A stretch of DNA of 64,000 bases from Sneathiella sp. (lineage in GTDB: Bacteria > Pseudomonadota > Alphaproteobacteria > Sneathiellales > Sneathiellaceae). Under the pieces are notes generated by a model that was not told the origin of the DNA, did not search any database, and worked only from the letters and a program-made list of their open reading frames with translations. Position 1 is the first letter of the stretch, and each line of letters starts with the position of its first letter. The stretch is from the NCBI GenBank assembly GCA_017643685.1, contig JAEPMY010000003.1, positions 1-64,000 of the forward strand. The letters are read 5' to 3'. Of this stretch, positions 1-10,091 are shown piece after piece. The position numbers and the translations under genes were made by a program.

Positions 1-657
1 AATTTCCTCGCCTACATGCATTAGATCCCGAACCCGGATGAGGGAGCTACCAAGCTTGCCGCCCGGATGGAACACATAAAACTGATCGGCGGAGAACCCT
101 TGCCGTTCCAGCAGCGCAACCGCAAGTGCATCCCCAAGAGCAAGGGTCAACGTGGTGGATGTGGTTGGCGCAAGGCCAATAGAGCAGGCTTCTGGAGCAT
201 CTGGCAGGATCAGGGCCACATCGCTTTGCCGGGCAAGAGTGCTATCCGCTTTTCCGACTATGGCAATAAGCGGAATATTAAAGCGTCGTGTGTAGGCGAT
301 GATATCCGATAATTCTTTGGTGCCGCCAGAGTTGGATAAGCACATCACCACATCATCAGGGGTGATCATCCCCAGATCCCCATGGCTTGCTTCGCCGGGG
401 TGGACAAAATGAGAAGGTGTTCCAGTTGAGGCCAGGGTCGCCGCGATTTTTTTGCCGATATGACCACTTTTCCCCATACCGGAGACAACAACTCGTCCTT
501 TGGAAGCGGTGATGAGATCGAGGGCTTTTACAAAATCCCCGTTCAGGCCATCTTTCAATTGATTGAGGGCATCCGCTTCAATTTGCAGGACGCGCCGTGC
601 GGCGTTCAGGTCCTGCTCATTGGAAGTGCTGCTGTTCGTTGTTGGGGTCGCTGTCAT
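1..657 (-). CDS. kdsD: Arabinose-5-phosphate isomerase (SIS domain), truncated by window start
   Basis: Reverse-strand translation from ATG at 657: MTATPTTNSSTSNEQDLNAARRVLQIEADALNQL...VVVSGMGKSGHIGKKIAATLASTGTPSHFVHPGEASHGDLGMI...CLSNSGGTKEL. Typical KdsD SIS motifs; no stop before position 1. Confidence 0.93.
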   Translation of the reverse strand, partial: MTATPTTNSSTSNEQDLNAARRVLQIEADALNQLKDGLNGDFVKALDLITASKGRVVVSGMGKSGHIGKKIAATLASTGTPSHFVHPGEASHGDLGMITPDDVVMCLSNSGGTKELSDIIAYTRRFNIPLIAIVGKADSTLARQSDVALILPDAPEACSIGLAPTTSTTLTLALGDALAVALLERQGFSADQFYVFHPGGKLGSSLIRVRDLMHVGEEI

Positions 658-744
658 CAAAATAACCTGTTCTGCTATTTGCAGATTTACTAACTGATCA
701 GGATATAGGCCTCAAATGCCTGTGAAACAAGGCAGTTTAGCAGA

Positions 745-1359
745 TCATGAATGGGCAAAAATGTCTGTCTCATCCCAACCGATCAGATCAAGCTCGGCAC
801 GGGATGGCAAAAACTTGAAGCATTCAGCAGCAATTTCACTGCGGTCTTCTCGCGCCAACATCTCATCCAAAACAGTTCTGATTTTATGAAGATGCAGCAC
901 GTCAGAGGCCGCATATTCCTGCTGCGCCTGTGTCAATTCTTCTGATCCCCAGTCAGAGCTTTGCTGCTGCTTGGAGATATCAACACCGATCAGCTCCTGG
1001 CACAGGTTTTTCAGGCCATGGCGATCTGTGTAGGTTCGAACAAGCCGAGATGCGATTTTCGTGCAGTAAACGGGGGCGCAGGTCACACCGATATATTTCT
1101 TCAAAACGGCGATATCAAAACGGCCAAAATGGAAAAGTTTCTCGCTGTTTGGATCTGCAAGCATTTTGGCGAGATTTGGGGCGCTGTAATCGGTGCCATC
1201 GAATTTCACCAGATGCGCATCGCCGTCGCCTGCAGAGAGCTGCACCACACAAAGCCGGTCCCGGTGTGGGTTCAATCCCATGGTTTCGCTGTCAATTGCG
1301 ATCACAGGTCCCAGATCCAGATCCACTGGAAGGTCATTGTGGTGAAGAAAAATCGCCAT
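745..1359 (-). CDS. rnd: Ribonuclease D-type 3'-5' exonuclease
   Basis: AIDSETMGLNPHRDRLCVVQLS (DEDD exo motif I), LFHFGRFDIAVL, YAASDVLHLHKI; next to kdsD. Confidence 0.88.
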   Translation of the reverse strand: MAIFLHHNDLPVDLDLGPVIAIDSETMGLNPHRDRLCVVQLSAGDGDAHLVKFDGTDYSAPNLAKMLADPNSEKLFHFGRFDIAVLKKYIGVTCAPVYCTKIASRLVRTYTDRHGLKNLCQELIGVDISKQQQSSDWGSEELTQAQQEYAASDVLHLHKIRTVLDEMLAREDRSEIAAECFKFLPSRAELDLIGWDETDIFAHS

Positions 1360-1507
1360 TTAGCATTGCTCCGCGTCTTAAAAAATTTGCGTGAGTGTAC
1401 GGACGCAGTCTTGTAAATTCAATGGCAAAGCGCACAAATGGTTGCATCTGAGGGCTGATTGAGACTGGCATTTGCGCATTGGGTCAAGAAAGACTAAAAA
1501 TCAACTT

Positions 1508-2182
1508 ATGGAAAATCGCCGCGCCGACATCATAGCTGAAGAGCTGGAAGCTCTTATTTTTACCGGAGAGTTTGCCGATGGCATGCGTCTGGATGAAATT
1601 AAGCTTGCGGCTAGGTTTGGGGTCTCTCGCACCCCAATTCGGGAAGCATTTCAGCGCCTTATGAATTCAGGATTGGTGGAGCAGATCCCGCGCAGGGGTG
1701 TCTTTGTCCGTCATCCCGGTCCCATGGAATTGATGGAAATGTTTGAGGTGATGGCAGAGTTGGAAGCATCCTGCGCACGGCTCGCGGCCCGTCGGATCAG
1801 CGATCAGGCACTTGATCAGTTAAAAGAGGCTAATATCAAATGCCGGGCGGCGCTGGAAGGCGCTGATACCGTCCTCTATTACGCGGAAAATGAGGTTTTT
1901 CATTTTTTGATATATCAAGAATGCGGAAACCGGTATCTGGAGCGAGAAACCCTGCGTCTTCATAAAAGGCTGCAACCCTACCGGAAACGCCAGTTACAGG
2001 TTCGGGGGCGTATGGCCCAGTCAATGGAAGAGCATGAAGCTATTGTTTTCGCGCTTGAGGCGGGGGATGGAGATCGTGCAGCAGATATTATTCGCGCCCA
2101 TATCACCGTTCAGGGTGAGCGGTTCAGAGATTTAATCTCAGCCATGATTGGAAATCAGGCAGGAACCTCTGTCCCGTCATAA
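1508..2182 (+). CDS. GntR family transcriptional regulator (FCD/FadR-type)
   Basis: N-terminal wHTH GMRLDEIKLAARFGVSRTPIREAFQRL plus helical FCD domain; ORF track begins at an upstream TTG (1472). Confidence 0.88.
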   Translation: MENRRADIIAEELEALIFTGEFADGMRLDEIKLAARFGVSRTPIREAFQRLMNSGLVEQIPRRGVFVRHPGPMELMEMFEVMAELEASCARLAARRISDQALDQLKEANIKCRAALEGADTVLYYAENEVFHFLIYQECGNRYLERETLRLHKRLQPYRKRQLQVRGRMAQSMEEHEAIVFALEAGDGDRAADIIRAHITVQGERFRDLISAMIGNQAGTSVPS

Positions 2183-2883
2183 GCAAAACAGCGCCCTGAT
2201 TGATCGGGTGTTATTCCTTCAATCACATCAATTAGTCTTTCCGCGGAATATGCCGGAGTGAAAAGCTTATCTTCCGTCACATTTCCAGAGAAAGGATCAG
2301 ACAAATCGGAGGCAACGGTACCCGGGTGCAATCCAATGAGGGTGGCTTCAGGGGCGCGGCGTGCCGTTTCAATCGCGGCGCTTTTAATGATCATATTAAG
2401 GGCTGCTTTTGACGCGCGGTAGCTATACCATCCCCCTAAATAATTATCAGAAATACTGCCCACCCGGGCAGAGATTGCCGCAAGGACCGATTTTGATTTT
2501 CGAGGGAGGAGCGGTAGGAAATGCTTCATCACCAAAGCAGGCCCAAGGCAATTAACCTCCATCACTTTATGAAAGTGGGCAGGTGACAAAGATCTGAGCG
2601 CCTTCTCTGGCTGTAAATCGCCCTCATGCAGAAGGCCTGTTGCAATCAATACCAGATCCAGTGAATGATCCCGTCCGATGGATTTTGCCGCCGCTGCTAC
2701 GGTCTCTTCCACGCTGAAATCAATAGGGATAAAGGTTACATGATCCGGTAATGTTCCAGCCTCGCGCGATAGTGCAGTGATATTTGCTTTTGGATATCTT
2801 CTGCAGATTTCCTCTAACAAGGCGCCTCCGATTGCGCCATGACTGCCGAAAATTGCGATATTCTGAAATCCATTTCCATGCAT
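2155..2883 (-). CDS. SDR family NAD(P)-dependent oxidoreductase (C-factor-like)
   Basis: IAIFGSHGAIGGALLEEI (Rossmann), NCLGPALV, YSYRASKAALNM (YxxxK). Confidence 0.88.
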   Translation of the reverse strand: MHGNGFQNIAIFGSHGAIGGALLEEICRRYPKANITALSREAGTLPDHVTFIPIDFSVEETVAAAAKSIGRDHSLDLVLIATGLLHEGDLQPEKALRSLSPAHFHKVMEVNCLGPALVMKHFLPLLPRKSKSVLAAISARVGSISDNYLGGWYSYRASKAALNMIIKSAAIETARRAPEATLIGLHPGTVASDLSDPFSGNVTEDKLFTPAYSAERLIDVIEGITPDQSGRCFAYDGTEVPA

Positions 2884-3004
2884 GCTTCGCCTCCCAAGTT
2901 TTAACTTTTACCCTTACGTTTGGGATAAGTAATCAGATTACGGCTTTGCTGTTAACCCAATGTCACACTTGTTTCGTAAACTATATAAACAGCAAGCGAG
3001 AGAT

Positions 3005-4540
3005 ATGAAGTTACGTGTCGTTTTGGGGGATCAGCTTTCTCTTCATCTCTCTAGTTTGAGGGATGTGGATGCACATCAGGACCGTATCTTGATGTGTGAA
3101 ATCCGGCAGGAGACGGACTATGTCGAACATCATCAGAAAAAGATCGCTTTTATTTTCTCGGCCATGCGACATTTTGCTGAAAGTCTTCGCGTTGAAGGTT
3201 TAAAGGTTCAATATCGCAAGTTTGATGACCCTGAGAATTCAGGCAGTTTCATAGGCGAAATCAAGGCGCTGATGAAAGCGCAGTCCTTTAGTTCGGTCGT
3301 GATTACGACACCGGGCGAATATCGTCTTTGGGAAGAAATAAAGGGCTGGGAACAAGAGATCGGAATTCCTGTTGAAATACGGTCAGATGACCGCTTTTTA
3401 TGTTCAATTCGGGATTTTAGGCAGTGGGCTGACGGGCGTAAACAACTGCGGATGGAGCATTTCTACAGAGAGATGCGCCGTCATCATAACATCCTGATGG
3501 ATGGCAATAAACCAGTCGGCGGCAAATGGAACTATGACGCTGAAAACCGCAAACCTGCGGATGATAGCCTTAAAGTTCCAGCCCCTCACAAAACAGAACC
3601 AGATCAGATAACCCGCGATGTATTGGATTTGGTCGATAACGAGTTTTCTGATCATATCGGCTCCTTACATCCGTTTCATTACGCCGTGGATCGGCAGGGT
3701 GCTCTTGCGGTTCTGGATCATTTTATCTCTCACAGGCTTCCTCACTTTGGTGATCACCAAGATGTCATGCTGGAGGGGGAGCCGTGGATGTACCACAGCC
3801 ATATCAGTTTGTATCTGAATGTGGGGCTGTTAGATCCGATGGAATGCATTCGGGCGGCGGAGCGCGCCTATTATGACGGGCAGGCTCCGTTAAATGCTGC
3901 TGAAGGCTTCATTCGGCAGATTTTGGGGTGGCGAGAATATGTCCGGGGCATTTATTGGTGGCAAATGCCATCCTATGCGACAGAGAATTTCCTGAACGCG
4001 TCCCGTGAGCTGCCGCCGCTCTTTTGGGGAGAGGCAACGAAAATGAACTGCCTTTCCCAAGTGATTTCAGAAACCTTGGAGAATGCTTACGCCCATCATA
4101 TTCAGCGATTGATGATTGTCGGCAACTTCGCGTTGCTGGCAGGGCTTCATCCCGATGGGGTCAACAACTGGTATTTGCGGGTTTATGCAGATGCCTTTGA
4201 GTGGGTGGAAATGCCGAATGTAACGGGAATGATCCTGTTTGCGGATGGCGGTTTGCTGGCATCAAAGCCATATGCTGCGGGGGGCGCTTATGTTTCCCGA
4301 ATGTCTAATTATTGCGATAACTGCGCGTATAAAGTCTCCAAAAAGAACGGGGAAGGGGCATGTCCTTTTAATTATCTTTATTGGGATTTTCTGATCCGAA
4401 ATCAGGACACATTATCCGATAACCCGCGCCTTGGGATGCCGTATCGGAATTTGGCGCGAATGGATGATGACAAGATCAAAATGATCAAACAGGATTCAAA
4501 CCGGTTTTTGAAAGCCATGGATAATGCGGAAAAAATCTGA
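3005..4540 (+). CDS. Cryptochrome/photolyase-related protein (FeS-BCP / (6-4) photolyase type)
   Basis: [18 protein letters not shown]..., C-terminal [29 protein letters not shown], four Cys residues expected for the FeS cluster ([20 protein letters not shown]). Confidence 0.92.
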   Translation: MKLRVVLGDQLSLHLSSLRDVDAHQDRILMCEIRQETDYVEHHQKKIAFIFSAMRHFAESLRVEGLKVQYRKFDDPENSGSFIGEIKALMKAQSFSSVVITTPGEYRLWEEIKGWEQEIGIPVEIRSDDRFLCSIRDFRQWADGRKQLRMEHFYREMRRHHNILMDGNKPVGGKWNYDAENRKPADDSLKVPAPHKTEPDQITRDVLDLVDNEFSDHIGSLHPFHYAVDRQGALAVLDHFISHRLPHFGDHQDVMLEGEPWMYHSHISLYLNVGLLDPMECIRAAERAYYDGQAPLNAAEGFIRQILGWREYVRGIYWWQMPSYATENFLNASRELPPLFWGEATKMNCLSQVISETLENAYAHHIQRLMIVGNFALLAGLHPDGVNNWYLRVYADAFEWVEMPNVTGMILFADGGLLASKPYAAGGAYVSRMSNYCDNCAYKVSKKNGEGACPFNYLYWDFLIRNQDTLSDNPRLGMPYRNLARMDDDKIKMIKQDSNRFLKAMDNAEKI

Positions 4541-4679
4541 CTTGCCGCAGAAAATCTGCCCTATCTGTGATCGCCCATTTAGGTGGCGGAAAAAATGGGC
4601 GCGGGATTGGGAAACGGTACTCTATTGCTCGGAGCGTTGTCGCCGGTCTAAAAATCAACCGAAGGCGATTAAGTCTTAA
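4524..4679 (+). CDS. DUF2256-type small zinc-finger-like protein (51 aa)
   Basis: My translation from ATG 4524: [51 protein letters not shown]. CPxC...YCSxRCR pattern. Below the ORF-track size cutoff; overlaps the photolyase stop. Confidence 0.88.
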   Translation: MRKKSDLPQKICPICDRPFRWRKKWARDWETVLYCSERCRRSKNQPKAIKS

Positions 4680-5125
4680 GGTTTTAAGGCGTCTTTCTCT
4701 CGTAAGTATCGGTAAATTTCCGCCAGTAATTTGACCCGAAATTTCTCATATTCATCTTGAATTTTGGTGCGAAGTTGACCCTGTAATTCTGTTATTTTCT
4801 GTGAGTTATCCTCGGAAGCGGCTTTCCAGGCATAATCTCGCTCGGCCTTTCGAAGATCGATTTCAAGTTCTTCTTTTAGTCGCCGAAGGGTTAGGTCATG
4901 CTCCTCGGCGAGGCGGCTAACCGCCATTTTGTCAGTCTGTGTTGGATCATCTGGTGGCGTCAGACCGACCCGATACCGTTTCACCAGATCCTGCGCCTTT
5001 TCAATGACATCATGGATCGTCAGCGTGATCGTTTTGGGGTGCGCAATTTCTGCGGCATTTGCGGTCAGCAGAGGGGCCGCGAAGAAGAACACAAACATAA
5101 ACAGGGCAAGAGAGGCGCGCAGCAT
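4676..5125 (-). CDS. Hypothetical exported coiled-coil protein
   Basis: Signal peptide [26 protein letters not shown] followed by a charged helical region; ORF extends to 5200 but the signal peptide suggests a start at 5125. Confidence 0.55.
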   Translation of the reverse strand: MLRASLALFMFVFFFAAPLLTANAAEIAHPKTITLTIHDVIEKAQDLVKRYRVGLTPPDDPTQTDKMAVSRLAEEHDLTLRRLKEELEIDLRKAERDYAWKAASEDNSQKITELQGQLRTKIQDEYEKFRVKLLAEIYRYLREKDALKP

Positions 5126-5240
5126 CGCGAGAGACCTTTCGTTAAGTTGCGCCCCTACATACGCCCAGATTGCGGCGAGATAAAGCCTTTTGCTTCCCAA
5201 GGGACTAGGCAGCTTTCTTAATTCCGGCTATGTCTGGGGC

Positions 5241-5591
5241 ATGAAAGTTTTTAAAAATATCATCAATGATCGTGGATCAAAATATGCAGTGGCCGGTGCG
5301 ACTGTTACCAGCCGACAAGAGGCTGTAGATGCGGTCAAGGCCCTCAAAAAAGACAAGAAATTTGCCAAAGCCACCCATAATACCTGGGCCGTTATTCTAT
5401 CTGGCGACGGGCCGGTTAAAAATGATGATGGGGAAGGTGGTGCCGGTCAGGTGATCCTGCAAATGCTGGAGGGGGCTGATCTTAAAGATCATATGATCAT
5501 CGTCACCCGCTGGTTTGGCGGCACCAAACTCGGCGGAGATCGCTTCCGCCGGGTTCAGGATTGCGTCAGATACTATCTGGAAAATCGATAA
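5241..5591 (+). CDS. IMPACT/YigZ (UPF0029) family protein
   Basis: AKATHNTWAV, DDGEGGAGQVILQML, IIVTRWFGGTKLGGDRFRRVQDCVRYYL are characteristic of the UPF0029 N-terminal domain. Confidence 0.8.
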   Translation: MKVFKNIINDRGSKYAVAGATVTSRQEAVDAVKALKKDKKFAKATHNTWAVILSGDGPVKNDDGEGGAGQVILQMLEGADLKDHMIIVTRWFGGTKLGGDRFRRVQDCVRYYLENR

Positions 5592-5609
5592 ACTGTTAGG
5601 CTATCGGGC

Positions 5610-6023
5610 TTATTCAGCTTCTTGGATGATAATTTCGCGGGTAATGTTTGCAGCTTTCTGAACCATTACGGATGCGGAACAGTATTTTTCGGCAGAGAGG
5701 GAGACTGCGCGTTCAACTTTATCTTCGGAGAGATTTTTACCAACGACGGTGTAGATCATGTGAATGTCGGTAAATACTTTTGGTTCTGTGTCGGCGCGGG
5801 TTCCTTCAACGGAAACAATGCAATCCACCACATCTTCGCGGGATTTTTTCAGGATATGCACCACATCAATACCGGAGCAGCCGCCAAGCGCCAGAAGAAG
5901 CAGTTCCATAGGGCTATTGCCTAGACGGGCTTCGCCGCCGGCGCCATCCATAACGATGCCATGACCTGCTTCGTTATTGCCGATAAAACGATAGCCTTCG
6001 ACCCACTTTGCCTGAACCTTCAT
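5610..6023 (-). CDS. OsmC family protein
   Basis: GNSPMELLLLALGGCSGIDVVHILKKSR...CSASVMVQKAANI. Confidence 0.9.
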   Translation of the reverse strand: MKVQAKWVEGYRFIGNNEAGHGIVMDGAGGEARLGNSPMELLLLALGGCSGIDVVHILKKSREDVVDCIVSVEGTRADTEPKVFTDIHMIYTVVGKNLSEDKVERAVSLSAEKYCSASVMVQKAANITREIIIQEAE

Positions 6024-6117
6024 ATCACTTACCCTATTTCAAAAGTTATGGTGTGGCGGGCAGTATAACCACATTTTAAAGGGAACCAATTCCTTTTCAT
6101 TCGCATCCGGTTGAGCC

Positions 6118-6579
6118 TTAAATGCCAAGTTTGATCTGCTTGGGCAGAACGGATATATCAAACCAGTATTCTTTCAAAAATTGCAGGGATGCAGTGAATT
6201 TTTCAATATCCACGGGCTTTACGATAAAGGAATTCGCACCTTTCTCGTAGCAGATATCAATATCGCGGTTATCACTGGATGTGCTCAAAATAACGACGGG
6301 AATGATTTTAAACTTAGGATCTTTTTTCAGCTCGTCCAAAATCTTGTGACCGGGTTTTCCAGGCAGGTTTAGATCCAATAAGATCAGCGCCGGTAATTGG
6401 TTGGATTTCAGCTCTGCGCCCGGATATTCGGTATTGAGATATTCAACGAGATTATCCCCATTCTCAAAACGGATGAGGGGGTTTGTAAGCTCGCTTTTAC
6501 GTCTGAGAGCCCGATATATGGCCTCATAGTCATCATCACTGTCTTCAATGATAATGAGAGGTTGCTGCTGATCTTTCAT
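6118..6579 (-). CDS. Single-domain response regulator (Rcp1-like)
   Basis: MKDQQQPLIIIEDSDDDYEAIYRALRR...LILLDLNLPGKPGHKILDELK...VVILSTSSDNRDI...KGANSFIVKPVD. Receiver only; the upstream part of the ORF overlaps the kinase. Confidence 0.9.
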   Translation of the reverse strand: MKDQQQPLIIIEDSDDDYEAIYRALRRKSELTNPLIRFENGDNLVEYLNTEYPGAELKSNQLPALILLDLNLPGKPGHKILDELKKDPKFKIIPVVILSTSSDNRDIDICYEKGANSFIVKPVDIEKFTASLQFLKEYWFDISVLPKQIKLGI

Positions 6580-8842
6580 AATCAGTATTTCTCCTTCGTT
6601 TTGGACCAATGGTGAACAACACCGTTGTTCCCTTGTTTTCTTCCGACTCGATCCAGATACGGCCTCCATGATTTTCAATGATCCGTTTTGCGAAACTAAG
6701 CCCTGCGCCGGTCCCTTCAATGGGGTTCTTGCTGTTAACAAGCCTTTTAAACATTCGAAACACATCTTCATGATGTTCGCTTGGTATGCCAATTCCGTTA
6801 TCTTTCACGAAGAAAACCGGGGTCGCTTCTTTGCGACAGCCAATTGTGATTTGTGGGGGGCTACTTCCGCTATATTTCAATGCGTTTGAAACAAGGTTTC
6901 GAATAACTTCGGTAATGCGGACTTGCTCGCAATAGATTGTGGGTAAGTTCTTCTCGATGTTTATTTCTGCACCTTTTTCTTCGGCGACTTCGGCAAGCAG
7001 GCTGACAGCATCTTCAACAATTTCAGCCATGTCAAAGTCACCCATAGCTTCCTGAACTTTTGTGATCCGGGAGTAATGGAGGAGATCACTGATAAGCCCG
7101 TTCATTTTGGTGATCAGGACTCGAATGCGGGCAAGGCGTTTGCGGCCGCCTTCATCAAGCTGATCAGAATAATCTTCTTCAAGGAACACAGTGTGGTTTG
7201 AAATTGCCCTCAACGGTTCTTTCAAATCGTGAGAGGCGACGTGAGCGAAATTCTCCAACTCCTGATTAGAGCGCTGCAAGCCGTCAATTAGTTGCCGGAT
7301 TTCGCGTTTAGCCTCTTCCTGCAGGCTGATATCCCGAATGATACAAATGAAATATGCATCGTCACTGGTCCGCACTTCAGAAACGGCAACTTCAAGTGGT
7401 TTTCTTTTTCCATCCTTCTGCATGGCCACCATTTCCTGCCGAAGGCCGGAGATAAAATGTGCAGGCACATCAAGGGTAACAGATCGACTGCCTCCATCGA
7501 GATCCTGCTCTATTTTGATCAACAGGGAAGAGAGGTTTAATCCGAGCGCTTCCTTAAGGGGATAGCCAAAGATTTTGGCGCAAGCGGCATTGTAACGGAG
7601 GATATTTCCGGCTTTGTCACAGGCTATAATCCCATCTAACGTCCCTTCAATCAGCGCGTTGGCATTCTGCTCGCTTTCGGATAAATCGTCATATAACTCT
7701 GCAAAAGCATTGGCGAGGGTGCCAATTTCATCTTTGTCACCAATCGGCAGATACAGGTTACTTCTATCCCCGGTTTCTTTTGCATTGCTTAATGACTCGG
7801 TCATCAATTGCAATCTGAGCGTAAATTGCCGCGACAGTAGGAAGGCAAGGACCATAGCCGTGGTGATCAAGGCCAAGACTAACCATATCAGTTCTTTCTG
7901 GGCTTTTTTGACTGACGCAAATGCAACCTCATTCTCGATCTCTTCATATACATTCAAAAAGACATTCGGGCCGCTAAAGTCGATTGACTGCTGGATCCAG
8001 AAGCCAACTTTATCCTCAAGGTAGACGACATTCTGGTCAGACGTCTGGTTTTGAAAAATTTTGAAAATCTCTGGAATTTCAGGGACAGTTTCTGATGTCT
8101 CAAAATGCTTTGTAATAGATCCGGCTTTATCGAGTTTCAGATAGTTTCCATAACGCGTATCGATAAAGATGTTGCCAAAGGTAGAGACATTTTTAAAGCT
8201 CTGTTCGGCTAATTTTTCGAAATCTGCGTTAATTACAATAAAGGCGGTTAGACGCCCTTCGGAAAAAAGCGGATACACCATGCGGATTGTCGGCGTGAGA
8301 GACGGGTCAATATGTCCTTCTTCCCGGTTTAGCGTCACATCGGAGATATAAACAGTGCCGGGTAACAGGCGCTGGGAATTTCTGTAATAGGGCTCCCTTG
8401 ATTTAATTTGCAGGGCATCTTCTGTCACCAATTCTATACCGTCGAGACTTCTGTTCAAACGTACCCATTCCTGACCGGAATGGCGAACACTGATCACCCG
8501 GAGCTGAGTATAGAAAGGGCGCGAGAGGAGGACAGATTCAAGCAATTCTTTCACCGCAAGTGTTGACGCAGGCGTGGGGAGCTCCTGCTCCGCTTGAGAG
8601 GCAATTGATTGGGTGAGGCGTTTCATCTCTGGGGTGTTGGAGAGCAGAAGGCTATCCCCGTACATCACCTGATAATTGTCCAGCAGTTTTTCAGTGGTTA
8701 TTTTCAGCGTCGATAAAACAAGGTCTTCCATACTGCGTCGGGCAACATCGGTTGTGTGCTGAAAACTGAAATAGCTGACAGCGATAGTAGCCGTGCTGAC
8801 CAAACACAGAACCAGTATGATTATCTTGTTTCTAACGAGCAT
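6545..8842 (-). CDS. Membrane sensor histidine kinase (Cache-like sensor, HAMP, PAS, HisKA, HATPase_c)
   Basis: Two TM segments, PAS region (ALIEGTLDGIIACDKAGNILRYNAACAKIFGY), H-box FAHVASHDLKEPLRAIS, N-box NLVSNALKYS, G-boxes DNGIGIP / GTGAGLSFAKRI. Confidence 0.92.
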   Translation of the reverse strand: MLVRNKIIILVLCLVSTATIAVSYFSFQHTTDVARRSMEDLVLSTLKITTEKLLDNYQVMYGDSLLLSNTPEMKRLTQSIASQAEQELPTPASTLAVKELLESVLLSRPFYTQLRVISVRHSGQEWVRLNRSLDGIELVTEDALQIKSREPYYRNSQRLLPGTVYISDVTLNREEGHIDPSLTPTIRMVYPLFSEGRLTAFIVINADFEKLAEQSFKNVSTFGNIFIDTRYGNYLKLDKAGSITKHFETSETVPEIPEIFKIFQNQTSDQNVVYLEDKVGFWIQQSIDFSGPNVFLNVYEEIENEVAFASVKKAQKELIWLVLALITTAMVLAFLLSRQFTLRLQLMTESLSNAKETGDRSNLYLPIGDKDEIGTLANAFAELYDDLSESEQNANALIEGTLDGIIACDKAGNILRYNAACAKIFGYPLKEALGLNLSSLLIKIEQDLDGGSRSVTLDVPAHFISGLRQEMVAMQKDGKRKPLEVAVSEVRTSDDAYFICIIRDISLQEEAKREIRQLIDGLQRSNQELENFAHVASHDLKEPLRAISNHTVFLEEDYSDQLDEGGRKRLARIRVLITKMNGLISDLLHYSRITKVQEAMGDFDMAEIVEDAVSLLAEVAEEKGAEINIEKNLPTIYCEQVRITEVIRNLVSNALKYSGSSPPQITIGCRKEATPVFFVKDNGIGIPSEHHEDVFRMFKRLVNSKNPIEGTGAGLSFAKRIIENHGGRIWIESEENKGTTVLFTIGPKRRRNTDYERSAATSHYH

Positions 8843-8912
8843 TTATCTTCTAATCGCAATCAATAATCTGGTGATTTTGCATAGAATAATTTCCATAAAT
8901 ATTGTCTGATCT

Positions 8913-9368
8913 TTAGTATCTCGAGCTGGGCAGGGTGACGATTTCCATCCAATATTTTAAAACGGCTTGGATTTTATCGGATTTACCACCCTCAAGATCG
9001 GATTTGGGAATGACCGTATTCGCACCTAGTGAGTAACAAGACTGCAATCGGTCGAAATCTTCCATTCCAGTGACGACAATAGTTGGAATGGTGATCATTT
9101 TATGATGGGCCTTTACAAGATCCAGTATCCGCTCCCCACTGCCCCCCGGTAGTCCCAGATCCAGTATGATGATACTGGGAAGGGGGGTGTATAGAAGGCT
9201 GGAATATTGTCCGCGGCGCCACAGATAGTTGAAACCCTCGGTCGCATCCTGACACCAATCGATTTTATATTGATCAGCGATCAACTCCTGAACCGATCGT
9301 GTGATAACTTCAAAGTCATCAGGGGAGTCTTCAATGATCAATAGTGTTTGCTTAGTCTGCTTTAGCAT
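8913..9368 (-). CDS. Single-domain response regulator (Rcp1-like)
   Basis: LLIIEDSPDDFEVITRSV...SIIILDLGLPGGSGERILDLVK...IVVTG...SLGANTVIPKSDL. Confidence 0.88.
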   Translation of the reverse strand: MLKQTKQTLLIIEDSPDDFEVITRSVQELIADQYKIDWCQDATEGFNYLWRRGQYSSLLYTPLPSIIILDLGLPGGSGERILDLVKAHHKMITIPTIVVTGMEDFDRLQSCYSLGANTVIPKSDLEGGKSDKIQAVLKYWMEIVTLPSSRY

Positions 9369-9581
9369 CTTTCAACCCTAGAAATCACATCCTGAAGAAG
9401 TCAGTATCGTATACTTAGTATTATAAAACAATAATATTAGATATAGGGTCGGTTAAATATTAGCAAAGATTGTGAGTAAATTTTTGGAAGGGGTTGATCT
9501 GTCCGCCAAACTCTATATGCAGAGATCAGGATTATGAGATCTGCGACGTTTATAAGCGCAGGTGAGTGATAGAGGTTTGGT

Positions 9582-10058
9582 ATGGCTGATTTAGTAATTC
9601 GCAAAGCAGAAGAAAAGGATACGTCTCGCCTGAATGCGGCTTTGCGGGAATTGTCAGAATATATGGGGGACGATCACCCAATTACGGATGAAACACTTGG
9701 CCGATTGATGTTCGAAGGTCATGCTCATTCTGAAGCTTTATTAGCCGAAAATGACGGTGAATTGGTGGGCGTCTGTCTATACGCCCCGTTTATTTCCACA
9801 AATCTGGGGGGATTGGCCGTCTATGTGTCAGACCTTTGGGTTCATGACAGTATGCGGGGGCAGGGGCTTGGCCCAAAATTGATGAGTGCCGTTGTGGACC
9901 AATGGGGGGATCAGGTGAAATTCATCCGCCTTTCTGTCTATAACGATAACCCTAAAGCCCGAGAGGTTTATATCCGCCTCGGCTTTAAGGGAGAGCCAAA
10001 AGCAGAGTTTTTGCAGCTTTATGCTGAGGATTTTAAAAATATCCGAAAATCTGCTTAG
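9582..10058 (+). CDS. GNAT family N-acetyltransferase
   Basis: LWVHDSMRGQGLGPKLMSAV...RLSVYNDNPKAREVYIRLGFK. Confidence 0.9.
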   Translation: MADLVIRKAEEKDTSRLNAALRELSEYMGDDHPITDETLGRLMFEGHAHSEALLAENDGELVGVCLYAPFISTNLGGLAVYVSDLWVHDSMRGQGLGPKLMSAVVDQWGDQVKFIRLSVYNDNPKAREVYIRLGFKGEPKAEFLQLYAEDFKNIRKSA

Positions 10059-10066
10059 AAATGTGA

Positions 10067-10091
10067 GGGGGCTTGGACTGTAGCCCCCTTT
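10067..10091 (+). terminator. Probable Rho-independent terminator
   Basis: GGGGGCT-TGGACTGT-AGCCCCC stem-loop followed by TTT, between convergent genes. Confidence 0.65.

Noticed and set aside
930-1416. Plus-strand ORFs (154 and 151 aa) opposite rnd
   Set aside because: Overlap the clear RNase D gene on the minus strand; sequences are not protein-like.
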